41,230 nucleotides of DNA, taken from the IMG/VR virus record IMGVR_UViG_3300036985_003956, positions 1 through 41,230 of that record. The stretch is one strand, 5' to 3'. Positions within the stretch are counted from its first letter, which is position 1. Every line of letters begins with the position of its first letter. The notes under the pieces are model-generated. The model had not been told where the DNA came from, did not search any database, and saw nothing but the letters and a program-made list of their open reading frames with translations. The stretch comes from a virus. Shown piece by piece: positions 31,789 to 39,188 of this stretch. A program made the translations under genes and the position numbers.

Positions 31789-32388
31789 TTATCCTTTCTT
31801 TGCGTTTTTATGAAATTTTAAATGTTCAGAACGGCTTGAAAATAATCTTAAATTTTCTAATCGGTTATCGCTCTTAATTTCATTAAGATGATGTATTTCT
31901 TCTTTGGGTTTTAAAAAACGACTTAAAAACTTCTCCATTACTAATCTATGTTCATAAACATTACCATCACAATCAGTAAAAGGATGATAGGGAGAATACA
32001 TCCTAACATAGCCATTACTTATATGAGACTTAAGACGTTTTGCCGTTCCATAACATTTACGGCTACAATATTGAGCTTTATATTTAATTCGTAAACGAAT
32101 AGCCTTAATATAAAATTTTTTATGGCATATTTTACATTCTATATAGACCTTTTTTGAAATCCGATATTTTCTTTCGCAATCTTTACCACAAAAAGTCTTT
32201 TTATATATCTGAGAAAACGCTCTATAAAATTCATTTCCACAATAAAAACATCTTACTCCCTTACTTCTGTATCTTCTTACAACCGAATATCTACATTGAT
32301 TACTACAATATAAAGCTCCTCCTTTTTTTATTCGGCTCAAATAAACCTCAAAAGATTTTCCACACTGCTCGCAAATTCTTTTTACCAT
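31789..32388 (-). CDS. HNH homing endonuclease inserted in a glycosyltransferase gene
   Basis: 199 aa from ATG 32388 behind AAAAGGAGG. Three or four cysteine zinc knuckles (CEQCGKSF, CSNQC, CFYCGNEF, CKICHKKF) precede an HNH core (YEHRLVMEKFL, then KEEIHHLNEIKSDNRLENL). It has its own promoter and flanks of only ~60 bases, so it is a free-standing mobile gene rather than an intron ORF. Confidence 0.88.
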   Translation of the reverse strand: MVKRICEQCGKSFEVYLSRIKKGGALYCSNQCRYSVVRRYRSKGVRCFYCGNEFYRAFSQIYKKTFCGKDCERKYRISKKVYIECKICHKKFYIKAIRLRIKYKAQYCSRKCYGTAKRLKSHISNGYVRMYSPYHPFTDCDGNVYEHRLVMEKFLSRFLKPKEEIHHLNEIKSDNRLENLRLFSSRSEHLKFHKNAKKG

Positions 32389-32414
32389 ATTATACCTCCT
32401 TTTAAGACTAAGAA

Positions 32415-32443
32415 AGTATAACATATCAAAATTACATTGTCAA
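32415..32443 (-). promoter_or_regulatory. promoter of the inserted HNH gene
   Basis: -35 TTGACA (32438-32443), 17-bp spacer, -10 TATACT (32415-32420), just downstream of the truncated glycosyltransferase stop. Confidence 0.75.
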
Positions 32444-32446
32444 TAA

Positions 32447-33400
32447 TCATGATTTAGTATTATCGAAGTGTATATTCTCAAATTCTTTAACCACCGCTAA
32501 TAGTTTTTTAATCCTCCACGGTTTAGGGTAATCCTTATAATTGAATACTATATTTATACTATCAACAACAGGAGCAATACTTTTTAAACATCTTCGCAAA
32601 ACTTCAGGTTTCTCGCTATCGGCACATATCATTGATAACCCAACCGTTTTATATTTACAAATTCGGTTTAAAAACAATTTCTGATTATGCGCTAAAAGTT
32701 TTTTGTAAAACTCATCTTTTTTAGGTTTATCCGGTGAAAATGTTTTTGAAATATAATGGTGGACAAAACAATTACCTGCGACCTTCATTTTATAACCCTT
32801 TTCAATTACTTTGTAACAAAGTTCATTATCCTCGAAGCATCCCACTCCGTATCCACTCCATAATCCCCCTATTTCATCCCACTCCGATCGCTTAATTAAT
32901 GCGCAGAAGAACACAAGGAAATTAACGTATTTATCTTCTTGAGAAAACCGCTCCGCAAACTTCTGCAATTCAATCGGATTATTGTAATTGCAGGGTATTG
33001 GTGATGCGTTATTACCGGATGACGCATTACAGTATGGCCCCACAATCGCAACCGATGAATCAGACTTGATACAGCGCAACATTTTTTCAAGCCAGCCTGC
33101 GGTTACGATAGTGTCATTATTAAGCAGGCATAAATACTCACCTTGCGCTATCTCAGCGGATTGGTTATTCCCTTTTGGGAAACCTACGTTTTCTGCATTG
33201 TAGATCGCGCGGATCATCCCCGACTTCTCAAGTCCCTGCAAATATTCCTTAGTTCCGTCGGTAGATGCGTTATCAACCACGATTACTTCAAATGGAGATT
33301 TTGCCTGTGATGTGTATAGGAAAACGCTATCAAGGCACTGCCGGGTATATTCGATATTATTGTACGCAAGAATGATAATTGATACCATGTTATTTTTCAA
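32447..33400 (-). CDS. glycosyltransferase (GT2), N-terminal piece of a split gene
   Basis: 317 aa. A complete first GT2 domain: VSIIILAYNNIEYTRQCLDS, FEVIVVDNASTDGTKEY, then NNDTIVTAGWLEKM and FEDNELCYKV. A second GT2 domain begins near residue 250 (GLSMICADSEKPEVLRRCLK) but stops at FENIHFDNTKS. The missing remainder is at 30599-31786. Intact, the protein would be a GT2-GT2-TPR enzyme adding sugars to surface polysaccharide or virion protein. Confidence 0.82.
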   Translation of the reverse strand: MKNNMVSIIILAYNNIEYTRQCLDSVFLYTSQAKSPFEVIVVDNASTDGTKEYLQGLEKSGMIRAIYNAENVGFPKGNNQSAEIAQGEYLCLLNNDTIVTAGWLEKMLRCIKSDSSVAIVGPYCNASSGNNASPIPCNYNNPIELQKFAERFSQEDKYVNFLVFFCALIKRSEWDEIGGLWSGYGVGCFEDNELCYKVIEKGYKMKVAGNCFVHHYISKTFSPDKPKKDEFYKKLLAHNQKLFLNRICKYKTVGLSMICADSEKPEVLRRCLKSIAPVVDSINIVFNYKDYPKPWRIKKLLAVVKEFENIHFDNTKS

Positions 33401-33420
33401 GTTTCCTCCGTTTGTGTTGG

Positions 33421-33624
33421 TTACTTGTTTGCTAAAATATGCGCCTGATTCTCCAGTCTAACGATAGACAACGATTTTAACCCTCTTGTTTCCCTGTAAA
33501 AAACTTCTTTTTGTTGCGGCATCAACCTATTTGGACATAACCCCCACTGATAAATGTTTTCTTGGCTGTCGATGTGAAATGTCTTACCGAACATCCTTTG
33601 TCTTTTGAGGTTTTTTATTGTCAT
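33421..33624 (-). CDS. hypothetical protein (67 aa)
   Basis: GGAGGGGGGAGCGA precedes ATG 33624. Basic N-terminus and a hydrophilic body (GKTFHIDSQENIYQWGLCPN). Precedes the glycosyltransferase pieces. No family. Confidence 0.6.
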   Translation of the reverse strand: MTIKNLKRQRMFGKTFHIDSQENIYQWGLCPNRLMPQQKEVFYRETRGLKSLSIVRLENQAHILANK

Positions 33625-33646
33625 TCGCTCCCCCCTCCTGGATTAG

Positions 33647-33820
33647 CTACCGACCGTTTAAAAAAATATCATCACTGCTTTTCTGCATCCTTTCTATATT
33701 GTATTTTTGTTCTATGCTGCTGATTAGCCCGAGAATAACATAAGAATTGTCCTGTTTTTTTTCTTTGCAAGAACAACAACCACAAAGGAATAGGCAAGCA
33801 AGAATTATAAATTGTCTCAT
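33647..33820 (-). CDS. small lipoprotein (57 aa)
   Basis: Signal peptide with a lipobox (LACLFLCGC) and several cysteines (C-G-C-C-S-C), then a short helical tail. Start overlaps the stop of the upstream membrane protein (ATGA). It could be an outer-membrane partner of that protein. Confidence 0.65.
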   Translation of the reverse strand: MRQFIILACLFLCGCCSCKEKKQDNSYVILGLISSIEQKYNIERMQKSSDDIFLNGR

Positions 33821-33957
33821 TTTTTGTCCTTGATTTTGTCATTGTTTTCTATATGTCTAACTTCGACATAAATAGTTATAGCGCAAATGATAGCCCCGAT
33901 AAACAATAACACGAATCCCCAGAAATTGTTTTTGATTATGTCAATGATTTTGTCCAT
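33817..33957 (-). CDS. single-pass membrane microprotein (46 aa)
   Basis: Start 33957 follows GAGGGATTG. Helix WGFVLLFIGAIICAITIYV, then a charged tail (EVRHIENNDKIKDKK). The order membrane protein then lipoprotein resembles a spanin pair, but the tails are very short and a proper spanin pair exists at 20556-20889. Confidence 0.6.
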   Translation of the reverse strand: MDKIIDIIKNNFWGFVLLFIGAIICAITIYVEVRHIENNDKIKDKK

Positions 33958-34070
33958 CAATCCCTCGTATCCCAACTCTCCGGTGTTTTGTCCTCGTCCT
34001 TGTCTGGAAACCAACAATCCCATATTAGCAGTGATGGGGCGATCATGGCGATGATGATTTTACGAAGCAT
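33957..34070 (-). CDS. microprotein with hydrophobic N-terminus (37 aa)
   Basis: MLRKIIIAMIAPSLLIW then an acidic tail (DKDEDKTPESWDTRD). Its stop overlaps the following start (TGATG). Support is coupling only. Confidence 0.45.
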   Translation of the reverse strand: MLRKIIIAMIAPSLLIWDCWFPDKDEDKTPESWDTRD

Positions 34071-34169
34071 TTGACGCCACCTTCTTATTTCCTGTTTTTG
34101 GGGCTACGGATACACCTGTACAATGCGTTTCTTGCCCGTATTTGATGATAAAAACCTATGCTGTAGGAA

Positions 34170-34382
34170 TTATTTGCCCTTTATCCGGAAAGGACTATAG
34201 GGCAACAACGGGCAAGTATCAATTTCGCACACATTACTTTCACCCATTCCGTTGCAATCATAGCACTTAGCTTTAACCGATTGTGAACGAGTTATTTTTT
34301 CGCCTTTTAAAAACTTTACAAGTTCCTTTTTACCTTGTCTTTTTGGTCCTTTTTCTGCGCTTCTGAGCATATCATTTTTCAT
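34170..34382 (-). CDS. zinc-finger small protein (70 aa)
   Basis: AAAGGAGAAAT precedes ATG 34382. Lys-rich N-terminus, then CYDCNGMG and CEIDTCPLLPYSPFR, a cysteine arrangement seen in small phage zinc proteins. Probably nucleic-acid-binding. Confidence 0.7.
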   Translation of the reverse strand: MKNDMLRSAEKGPKRQGKKELVKFLKGEKITRSQSVKAKCYDCNGMGESNVCEIDTCPLLPYSPFRIKGK

Positions 34383-34410
34383 ATTTCTCCTTTAGCGGAT
34401 ATTTTAGCCA

Positions 34411-34779
34411 TTACGCCACCTCCAGAACCACAATAACACGCGGATTAACTTTGTCAATTCCACCATACAAGTGCTTGACCTTAATCTGCCGGTCGTTGGG
34501 GATTATCTCGTTTTTCTCCATGAGATCGCATAGCAACTCATCGGATAGGTCGCTCAGCGGATTCCGATAATAAATCCATGCGGTAAGTGCAATCGCCTGT
34601 TTTTTGTCAAACTTCCCCTTTGGCACGCCCTTCGTCTGCATAGCAAAACTGCGTTCATAATCCAAAGCATCAGCACTTTTTACTATAATCGGCCGGTTAG
34701 TCTTTCTGTTTGTGAATATCCTTCGGGAATTACTTTTCCTCGGCAAGTTACCCAAAACTACAAACTCAACTTTGGTCAT
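34411..34779 (-). CDS. rusA: RusA-like Holliday junction resolvase (122 aa)
   Basis: N-terminus VEFVVLGNLPRKSNSRRI and C-terminal region DLSDELLCDLMEKNEIIPNDRQI, KHLYGGIDKVNPRVIVVLE match the RusA fold: an acidic helix, the D-D/N-R-x-I turn, then a final strand. RusA dimers cut four-way junctions during phage recombination or before packaging. The usual Asp pair is replaced in part (NDRQI), so activity should be confirmed. Confidence 0.75.
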   Translation of the reverse strand: MTKVEFVVLGNLPRKSNSRRIFTNRKTNRPIIVKSADALDYERSFAMQTKGVPKGKFDKKQAIALTAWIYYRNPLSDLSDELLCDLMEKNEIIPNDRQIKVKHLYGGIDKVNPRVIVVLEVA

Positions 34780-35582
34780 TTCTCCCCCTTCTTCAAATAG
34801 TCCACTATGGCGGTGGCTAAATACTTAAATGCAAAGTTACCAGTTATAAGTAGGCTGGTGGTATGATTCCATACAAAAACAAAATCCTGTATTACTTTTT
34901 CAATTTCCTCCACCTCCGGCACTTTCCTCTCCTCCAGTTTACATTTTTCTGCTGGCGCATAGCATACTGGACATTGTTTCCCTATTTTTTTCCAATGGAT
35001 TCCACAGTCAGAACACGTTTCTACATTTTCATTCCACTTTTCTTTATCCTCCAGTTTACGTTTGAGGTCGGAGATTTCCTCTTGTGTTGATTTAATGGTT
35101 GATTCTAAATATCTACATTGTTCTGGAGTAAACTGATAGAAAAACTTAAAAGTTGATACTTCTTTTTCTAATGTCTTTTTTTCTTCTGCTAGTTTATTGT
35201 ATTCACTTTCTAATTTGGTATACGCTTCGACTTTTGCTGTATATTCTGAATCTTCACCCTTAACCAATTTCATTAACAAATCTCTAATCTCCTCATCTTT
35301 CTTCGCCATGAGTGAGAGATAAGCCGTATATCCTTTTGCTATTGCATTGTTATATTCAGCTATGCCACAATCACATCGATAATTATCATCCTCCATTTTC
35401 CAACAATCGGAATGATGTTCTTCTGCTTTCGGAAACTCCGCCCCCGCATCGAGGAGGGATTGAGCAAGAGAAACCAAGACTTTAAACCATTTGGTAACTG
35501 TCATATCATCGTCTATGTTGTCACCATAATAACTTTCCATACCTACAATTGCCGCTCTCACTTCATCCGTTGATGGGGTCAT
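34776..35582 (-). CDS. coiled-coil zinc protein (268 aa)
   Basis: N-terminal helical domain with a Cys/His cluster (HHSDCWKMEDDNYRCDCG), a central coiled coil (residues ~110-185), a zinc ribbon (CSDCGIHWKKIGKQCPVC) and a hydrophobic C-terminal helix. Overlaps RusA by four bases. Function unknown. Confidence 0.6.
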   Translation of the reverse strand: MTPSTDEVRAAIVGMESYYGDNIDDDMTVTKWFKVLVSLAQSLLDAGAEFPKAEEHHSDCWKMEDDNYRCDCGIAEYNNAIAKGYTAYLSLMAKKDEEIRDLLMKLVKGEDSEYTAKVEAYTKLESEYNKLAEEKKTLEKEVSTFKFFYQFTPEQCRYLESTIKSTQEEISDLKRKLEDKEKWNENVETCSDCGIHWKKIGKQCPVCYAPAEKCKLEERKVPEVEEIEKVIQDFVFVWNHTTSLLITGNFAFKYLATAIVDYLKKGEK

Positions 35583-35585
35583 GGT

Positions 35586-35732
35586 TTATTTTCCCTTTCC
35601 TTTGCAGTCAGGACATTCTACTTCTTCCGGGCCATCTTCACATTCACAAGCCCCTAAACTTTCTCCGCAAACATTACATTGTCTCCCTGAGCCATTACAC
35701 CGAAAACATCTTGGTGATATTCTTTTATTCAT
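35586..35732 (-). CDS. DnaJ-type zinc-finger microprotein (48 aa)
   Basis: Two C-x-x-C-x-G-x-G-like knuckles (CFRCNGSGRQC and CPDCKGKGK) with CNVCG and CEC between them, like an isolated DnaJ central domain. Start follows GAGGATTGAGAG. Possibly a chaperone-like or nucleic-acid-binding factor. Confidence 0.65.
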   Translation of the reverse strand: MNKRISPRCFRCNGSGRQCNVCGESLGACECEDGPEEVECPDCKGKGK

Positions 35733-35735
35733 CTC

Positions 35736-35948
35736 TCAATCCTCAAAAATTTCTTTTATGCCACGGACAAAATCTGCTCCCGATATACATTTCAATGTTT
35801 CTTTTAATATCTCATCCCGGATGGCGAGTTTAACTTCGTTTTTTATCTCGATACCTCTGGATGAATTAAACACGCCCTTTGGTGTTTCACTCCATAACAT
35901 ACTTGCTTCCCCGATTGCTTGTCCGACTATTTCGTCAATCTTCCCCAT
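35736..35948 (-). CDS. hypothetical protein (70 aa)
   Basis: Helical acidic protein (MGKIDEIVGQAIGEASMLW; AIRDEILKETLKCI). GGAGCCGTAAAG precedes it. No family. Confidence 0.6.
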   Translation of the reverse strand: MGKIDEIVGQAIGEASMLWSETPKGVFNSSRGIEIKNEVKLAIRDEILKETLKCISGADFVRGIKEIFED

Positions 35949-35950
35949 CT

Positions 35951-36070
35951 TTACGGCTCCTTGATTAGCGGAACGTCAATCCATCCCATATTGTCACCGT
36001 TAATCCATGTGTACATCTGTAATATTTTCTTCCCATCACGTTCAATGAATCTTAGTCCTCTTATGTCCAT
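35951..36070 (-). CDS. microprotein (39 aa)
   Basis: Short beta-type sequence (MDIRGLRFIERDGKKILQMY). GGAGGAGTG precedes ATG 36070, which overlaps the upstream stop. Function unknown. Confidence 0.55.
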   Translation of the reverse strand: MDIRGLRFIERDGKKILQMYTWINGDNMGWIDVPLIKEP

Positions 36071-36252
36071 CACTCCTCCAATCCCGCCCGGAGATAGCAG
36101 GCAGTGGCTTTTCCGTAATAACACCATTTAAAAGCGTCATCTCCCATATCAATCCAAATCTGTCTCTGCGTCTTAGGCATAGATTCCTGAGCATTTATCA
36201 TCGTAACCCCGAACAACACCGCTAATACTGTGGATACAAATAGTAGTCTCAT
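36070..36252 (-). CDS. secreted small protein (60 aa)
   Basis: Sec signal peptide (MRLLFVSTVLAVLFGVTMINA, cleavage after INA) and a short mature part with two cysteines (WCYYGKATACYL). GGGAGGAAT precedes the ATG. Role unknown. Confidence 0.65.
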   Translation of the reverse strand: MRLLFVSTVLAVLFGVTMINAQESMPKTQRQIWIDMGDDAFKWCYYGKATACYLRAGLEE

Positions 36253-36285
36253 ATTCCTCCCGGGTTAAATTGTCAAAACATCAAA

Positions 36286-36678
36286 TCACTGGCTGGAACG
36301 AACGGGCCACACATAATTGTAGTTGCCCTCGACATCGAGGCCCACGCCACCGATGCTGAAGCCCACGTACCACGCGGAGCCCACAGAGAAGGCGCACGGG
36401 GTTCTGGTCCAATACCAGGAGCTGTGTGCATTAGTAAATATTTGGTCAATCGCTGGAGAGTATCTTGTAAGATCAACGATGGTCAATAATTCCTCGCGTG
36501 TAGGTAATCGCCAATCCTTGTGCCCCGCAAAATCCAGCTCTTCACACGCCTTAACAGCGTCTTTCCATACCAGCTCGTTTTTAAATCCCGGGATAGACGT
36601 TGGATCTTTTATCCACGTCAAACCTGTTTTAGTGTCTGTCACCGTGTTATCACCGTTGTCTTTATATCTATCTTCCAT
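36286..36678 (-). CDS. DUF1566 (Lcl-type) protein with DGR-like variable end (130 aa)
   Basis: DNGDNTVTDTKTGLTWIKD, WKDAVKACEELDFAGHKDWR, LPTREELLTIVD and the ending Y-V-W-P-V-R-S are the DUF1566 pattern, a C-type-lectin-like fold. From SSWYWTRTP to VWPVR the DNA is much richer in GC and codons end mostly in C or G, unlike the gene's first half. DUF1566 proteins are frequent DGR targets and end like this. AGGAGG precedes ATG 36681/36678. Confidence 0.75.
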   Translation of the reverse strand: MEDRYKDNGDNTVTDTKTGLTWIKDPTSIPGFKNELVWKDAVKACEELDFAGHKDWRLPTREELLTIVDLTRYSPAIDQIFTNAHSSWYWTRTPCAFSVGSAWYVGFSIGGVGLDVEGNYNYVWPVRSSQ

Positions 36679-36790
36679 CATTCCTCCTTTTTATTTCGCG
36701 AATCTTGTTTTCAATTTCTAATATAAGCATAAATTCAGATCCCACCACGTGACAAACTCTTTTCAGCTCCGGGAGTCGCTCATTACGCAC
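36668..36790 (-). CDS. basic microprotein (40 aa, GTG start)
   Basis: Open frame from GTG 36790 (RNERLPELKRVCHVVGSEF) running into the DUF1566 start. It fills the gap between two genes and overlaps both, but no ribosome site is clear. Confidence 0.35.
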   Translation of the reverse strand: MRNERLPELKRVCHVVGSEFMLILEIENKIREIKRRNDGR

Positions 36791-37019
36791 CACCTTGACG
36801 TAATCCAGCGATTTTATAAACCGAGTGAAAATGTTTCGTCCTGGGATTCTGCACTCGTTCCGTAACGACGTTAATTCCTTCTTTCCTGAGGTCCCGAATT
36901 TTCTCCCGAATAGAAATGCAACCGTTGAATTTTCTTACTGCTTCGTGAAACGTCAAACTATTACCGGTCATAAGATATTGGAGGATTCTTGATTTATCGC
37001 TCAGTTTCTTCATCATCAC
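36783..37019 (-). CDS. winged-helix-like small DNA-binding protein (78 aa)
   Basis: SDKSRILQYLMTGNSLTFHEAVRKFNG...IRDLRKEGINVVTE is the small helix-turn-helix protein common in phages. AGGTG precedes the ATG. Likely a regulator. The structured element at 37030-37198 lies directly upstream in its leader. Confidence 0.75.
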   Translation of the reverse strand: MMMKKLSDKSRILQYLMTGNSLTFHEAVRKFNGCISIREKIRDLRKEGINVVTERVQNPRTKHFHSVYKIAGLRQGGA

Positions 37020-37029
37020 CTCTTGTTGT

Positions 37030-37198
37030 GGATGGGGAGGCAGGATTTTTACCTGCTAGGCCGATTCAAAGGGTCTGCCCAGTTCAGATACCATTTCTGG
37101 TCGAGAGTCCTGGATGAGTATCCACCGTCTATCGGTTATTGCGGAGTCAAACCGCTCTCTCTCGTTGTTCCGCGTGTTCATCACGCCACTCCCCACCC
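37030..37198 (-). ncRNA. candidate structured RNA with tRNA-like ends
   Basis: Minus strand: ends GGGTGGGGAG and CTCCCCATCC pair over 10 bp with one G-U (the plus strand would have an A-C mismatch). Inside: GCGT/ACGC with a 7-base loop, a GCGG/CCGC hairpin with a 7-base loop, CGAGAG/CTCTCG, GGAT/ATCC, ACCA/TGGT closing a GAAA tetraloop, and a T-arm-like GCAGG/CCTGC with a 7-base loop (37040-37056). The 3' end can be read as acceptor CTCCCCA, T, CCA. A 41-residue ORF (stop 37056) also reads through it. Confidence 0.5.
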
Positions 37199-37206
37199 AG
37201 CAATCA

Positions 37207-37395
37207 TTATTGTCCCTTAGTTTCTGATTCAGGGTTCTCACCGGTTACTTCTTTATCAGTAAAAGTTATCGTCGTACCATGCGAGTAAGAAAACGATACG
37301 TCAATCTCTTTGTCCGGGAACATCGGAGAGTATTTATCTGACAATATCTGCTTAGTTTCTTTTTCTGTCAACTTGATTTCTATTATCATCATCAA
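37207..37395 (-). CDS. hypothetical protein (62 aa)
   Basis: MIIEIKLTEKETKQILSDKY then a beta-type part. Precedes the candidate RNA and follows the SSB-like gene. No family. Confidence 0.6.
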   Translation of the reverse strand: MMMIIEIKLTEKETKQILSDKYSPMFPDKEIDVSFSYSHGTTITFTDKEVTGENPESETKGQ

Positions 37396-37420
37396 TCCTT
37401 TCTTTGGTTATAGTTGGTGG

Positions 37421-37849
37421 TTACGCTGTTAAATTCCTAAAACTAACAATCTTTGCCTTTACATCATCATGGACAACATTGTTCCGGTCAGTCCATTTGT
37501 TAGGCTCATGAACAACTTTAGCCGAAACTGTGCGTCCTTCGATGTCTTCAACTTCCCAGTCATAAACCTTTTTCTCTTTCTGGGTAAATTCTTCAATCTC
37601 GATTCTTGACTCAATTCCTACCGCTTCAATCAGCTGGCGGAGTAGCCATCTTTTTCCGGGGATATTTGTTAAATCAATCTGCATACCCTCGCCGGCATCA
37701 AGCGCGGAAACAACATCAATGGTATATTTCGGATTGTTTGACTTGCTTGTTCCTGCTACCATTTTAACAATTTCAATATCAACCCATCCCTCCGGCGGTG
37801 TCCATCTGTTTGTACCAACATCATCACTAAAATCATCTCCTATTGGCAT
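37421..37849 (-). CDS. ssDNA-binding protein, DUF669-like (142 aa)
   Basis: TPPEGWVDIEIVKMVAGTSKSNNPKY, then KRWLLRQLIEAVGI and GRTVSAKVVHEPN matches the OB-fold-like DUF669 family of phage recombination modules. Placed next to the exonuclease and ERF annealing protein, it would protect single strands. Start two bases after the exonuclease stop. Confidence 0.72.
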   Translation of the reverse strand: MPIGDDFSDDVGTNRWTPPEGWVDIEIVKMVAGTSKSNNPKYTIDVVSALDAGEGMQIDLTNIPGKRWLLRQLIEAVGIESRIEIEEFTQKEKKVYDWEVEDIEGRTVSAKVVHEPNKWTDRNNVVHDDVKAKIVSFRNLTA

Positions 37850-37851
37850 TT

Positions 37852-38454
37852 TTAGCCTCCTATTTTTTTAACTACTTCGGTTAAATCAGAACAGAAATTT
37901 TGAAGCTCAACAGCAAGTATGCTCTGAAATTGTTTGTTCGGTTCAACGCGGATGATAAACGGTTTTATTCCCGGATAGTATGAACAGAAATCCACATATG
38001 CTCGTCCAGTAACAAATAATTGACCGTTTACTTGCAAAAAATATTCCGTAGGTAACTTGTTTTCCATTAAGTACGATACATGGGTTTCCGGTTTCGGACA
38101 TTTAATTTCCAGTAATCCATCGTCATCAATCAACCCATCCGGGCTGGCTCCAACGATAAAATCTCCTTCGGTTACGCAGAATCCTACCTGCACTATTGAC
38201 TTACCGGAAATAACCTCATACAACTGCCGGGCTTCCGATTCTGTTTCTACACCTTTCAGCATCGCCGCACTCTGATACGTTTCTTCTGTCCTACCCGCAA
38301 TTCTTTCAGCCGATAATTGATACATATACTTTTCACGAGAAGCAGAACGCTTTCCGGTAGTGGTAATTATTTTGTCAAAACATGATGATGTGGGAATCCC
38401 AAGTCTTGCTAAATACCATGAAGTTTCACCTTGTACGCAATCAATAACTCTCAT
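37852..38454 (-). CDS. YqaJ-type viral recombinase exonuclease (200 aa)
   Basis: YqaJ/lambda-exonuclease fold: WYLARLGIPTSS at the N-terminus; catalytic GASPDGLIDDDGLLEIKCPK with D, E-x-K; YFLQVNGQLFVTG (Q in the motif-III helix) and FCSYYPG. It degrades one strand of double-stranded ends so that ERF can anneal. Overlaps ERF by four bases. Confidence 0.9.
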   Translation of the reverse strand: MRVIDCVQGETSWYLARLGIPTSSCFDKIITTTGKRSASREKYMYQLSAERIAGRTEETYQSAAMLKGVETESEARQLYEVISGKSIVQVGFCVTEGDFIVGASPDGLIDDDGLLEIKCPKPETHVSYLMENKLPTEYFLQVNGQLFVTGRAYVDFCSYYPGIKPFIIRVEPNKQFQSILAVELQNFCSDLTEVVKKIGG

Positions 38455-39176
38455 TTCGCCACCTTATTTTTCTTCTTATTCTGCAAGGCAATCATGGCTT
38501 TCTGGTAATCTTCTTTCGGGAGTTCTTCGAGTTTTTCCACTTTGAGATATTTAAAAAATACCTCATTTTCTTTGGCTGATAAATTAAGTTCAGCCAGCAG
38601 GTCAAGGATTGCGTTACCTTGCTCTTTGGTGATATACTCAACCGCTTTTTGACCTGATGCTCTACCGTCATCATCCATATCCTCGGTAGCAAGTCCGGTC
38701 AAAGCAAGCAAAGTATAGCGTTCAAGATAGGTAATTGTTGACCCTATAGCCTGTATGGAGTTTTTAGATCCGCTGGAATCAGCCGCCGCCGAAAGAGTGG
38801 TTTCTTCGCTATGCCCTTGCATATGAGTTATCCGGCAAGTAACCATAATAACCTCGTTTTGTTTGGTAGTCCACGACGCAGAAAGACCATGCTTGCTAAG
38901 CTCCGCACCGATTTTCTTTGTTACATTTCCCAGGGAAGCATGATTATAATGTGTGTTCCCATAAGAAACTTTTTTGTCCTTATCAATCTCCGGCGGGTTA
39001 GCTTTAAAATTAGCCATCGCCTTATGGTATGACTTCCGTGCTTCGTTTGCATCAAACCTCTCTTTTATCTCAAGCAGTTTTTCCAACTTAGAAAGGTCAA
39101 CCCCTTTGTCAATCGCCATTTCAATTAAACTGCTTGGCGACTTTCCCACCTCAATTATTTCTTTTTTGTCTTCCAT
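38451..39176 (-). CDS. erf: ERF-family single-strand annealing protein
   Basis: 241 aa. MANFKANPPEIDKDKKVSYG, then YNHASLGNVTKKIGAELSKHGLSASW and IGSTITYLERYTLLALTGLATEDMDDDG are ERF signatures. C-terminal helical domain. It anneals strands made by the exonuclease, usual for phage recombination and concatemer formation. GGGGAGG precedes ATG 39176, right after leader B. Confidence 0.92.
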   Translation of the reverse strand: MEDKKEIIEVGKSPSSLIEMAIDKGVDLSKLEKLLEIKERFDANEARKSYHKAMANFKANPPEIDKDKKVSYGNTHYNHASLGNVTKKIGAELSKHGLSASWTTKQNEVIMVTCRITHMQGHSEETTLSAAADSSGSKNSIQAIGSTITYLERYTLLALTGLATEDMDDDGRASGQKAVEYITKEQGNAILDLLAELNLSAKENEVFFKYLKVEKLEELPKEDYQKAMIALQNKKKNKVAK

Positions 39177-39188
39177 CCTCTACCTCCC

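Noticed and set aside
31789-32446. Group I or II intron in the glycosyltransferase gene
   Set aside because: Only about 60 bases lie outside the HNH ORF, too few for a ribozyme, and the ORF has its own promoter and ribosome site.
34071-34169. Possible short minus-strand peptide (ends RNALYRCIRSPKNRK)
   Set aside because: No start codon in the frame; treated as intergenic.
37030-37198. Ordinary tRNA gene
   Set aside because: The T-arm-like hairpin and CCA are there, but the T-loop lacks TTC, the body is about 169 bases and no normal D/anticodon arms fit the spacing.
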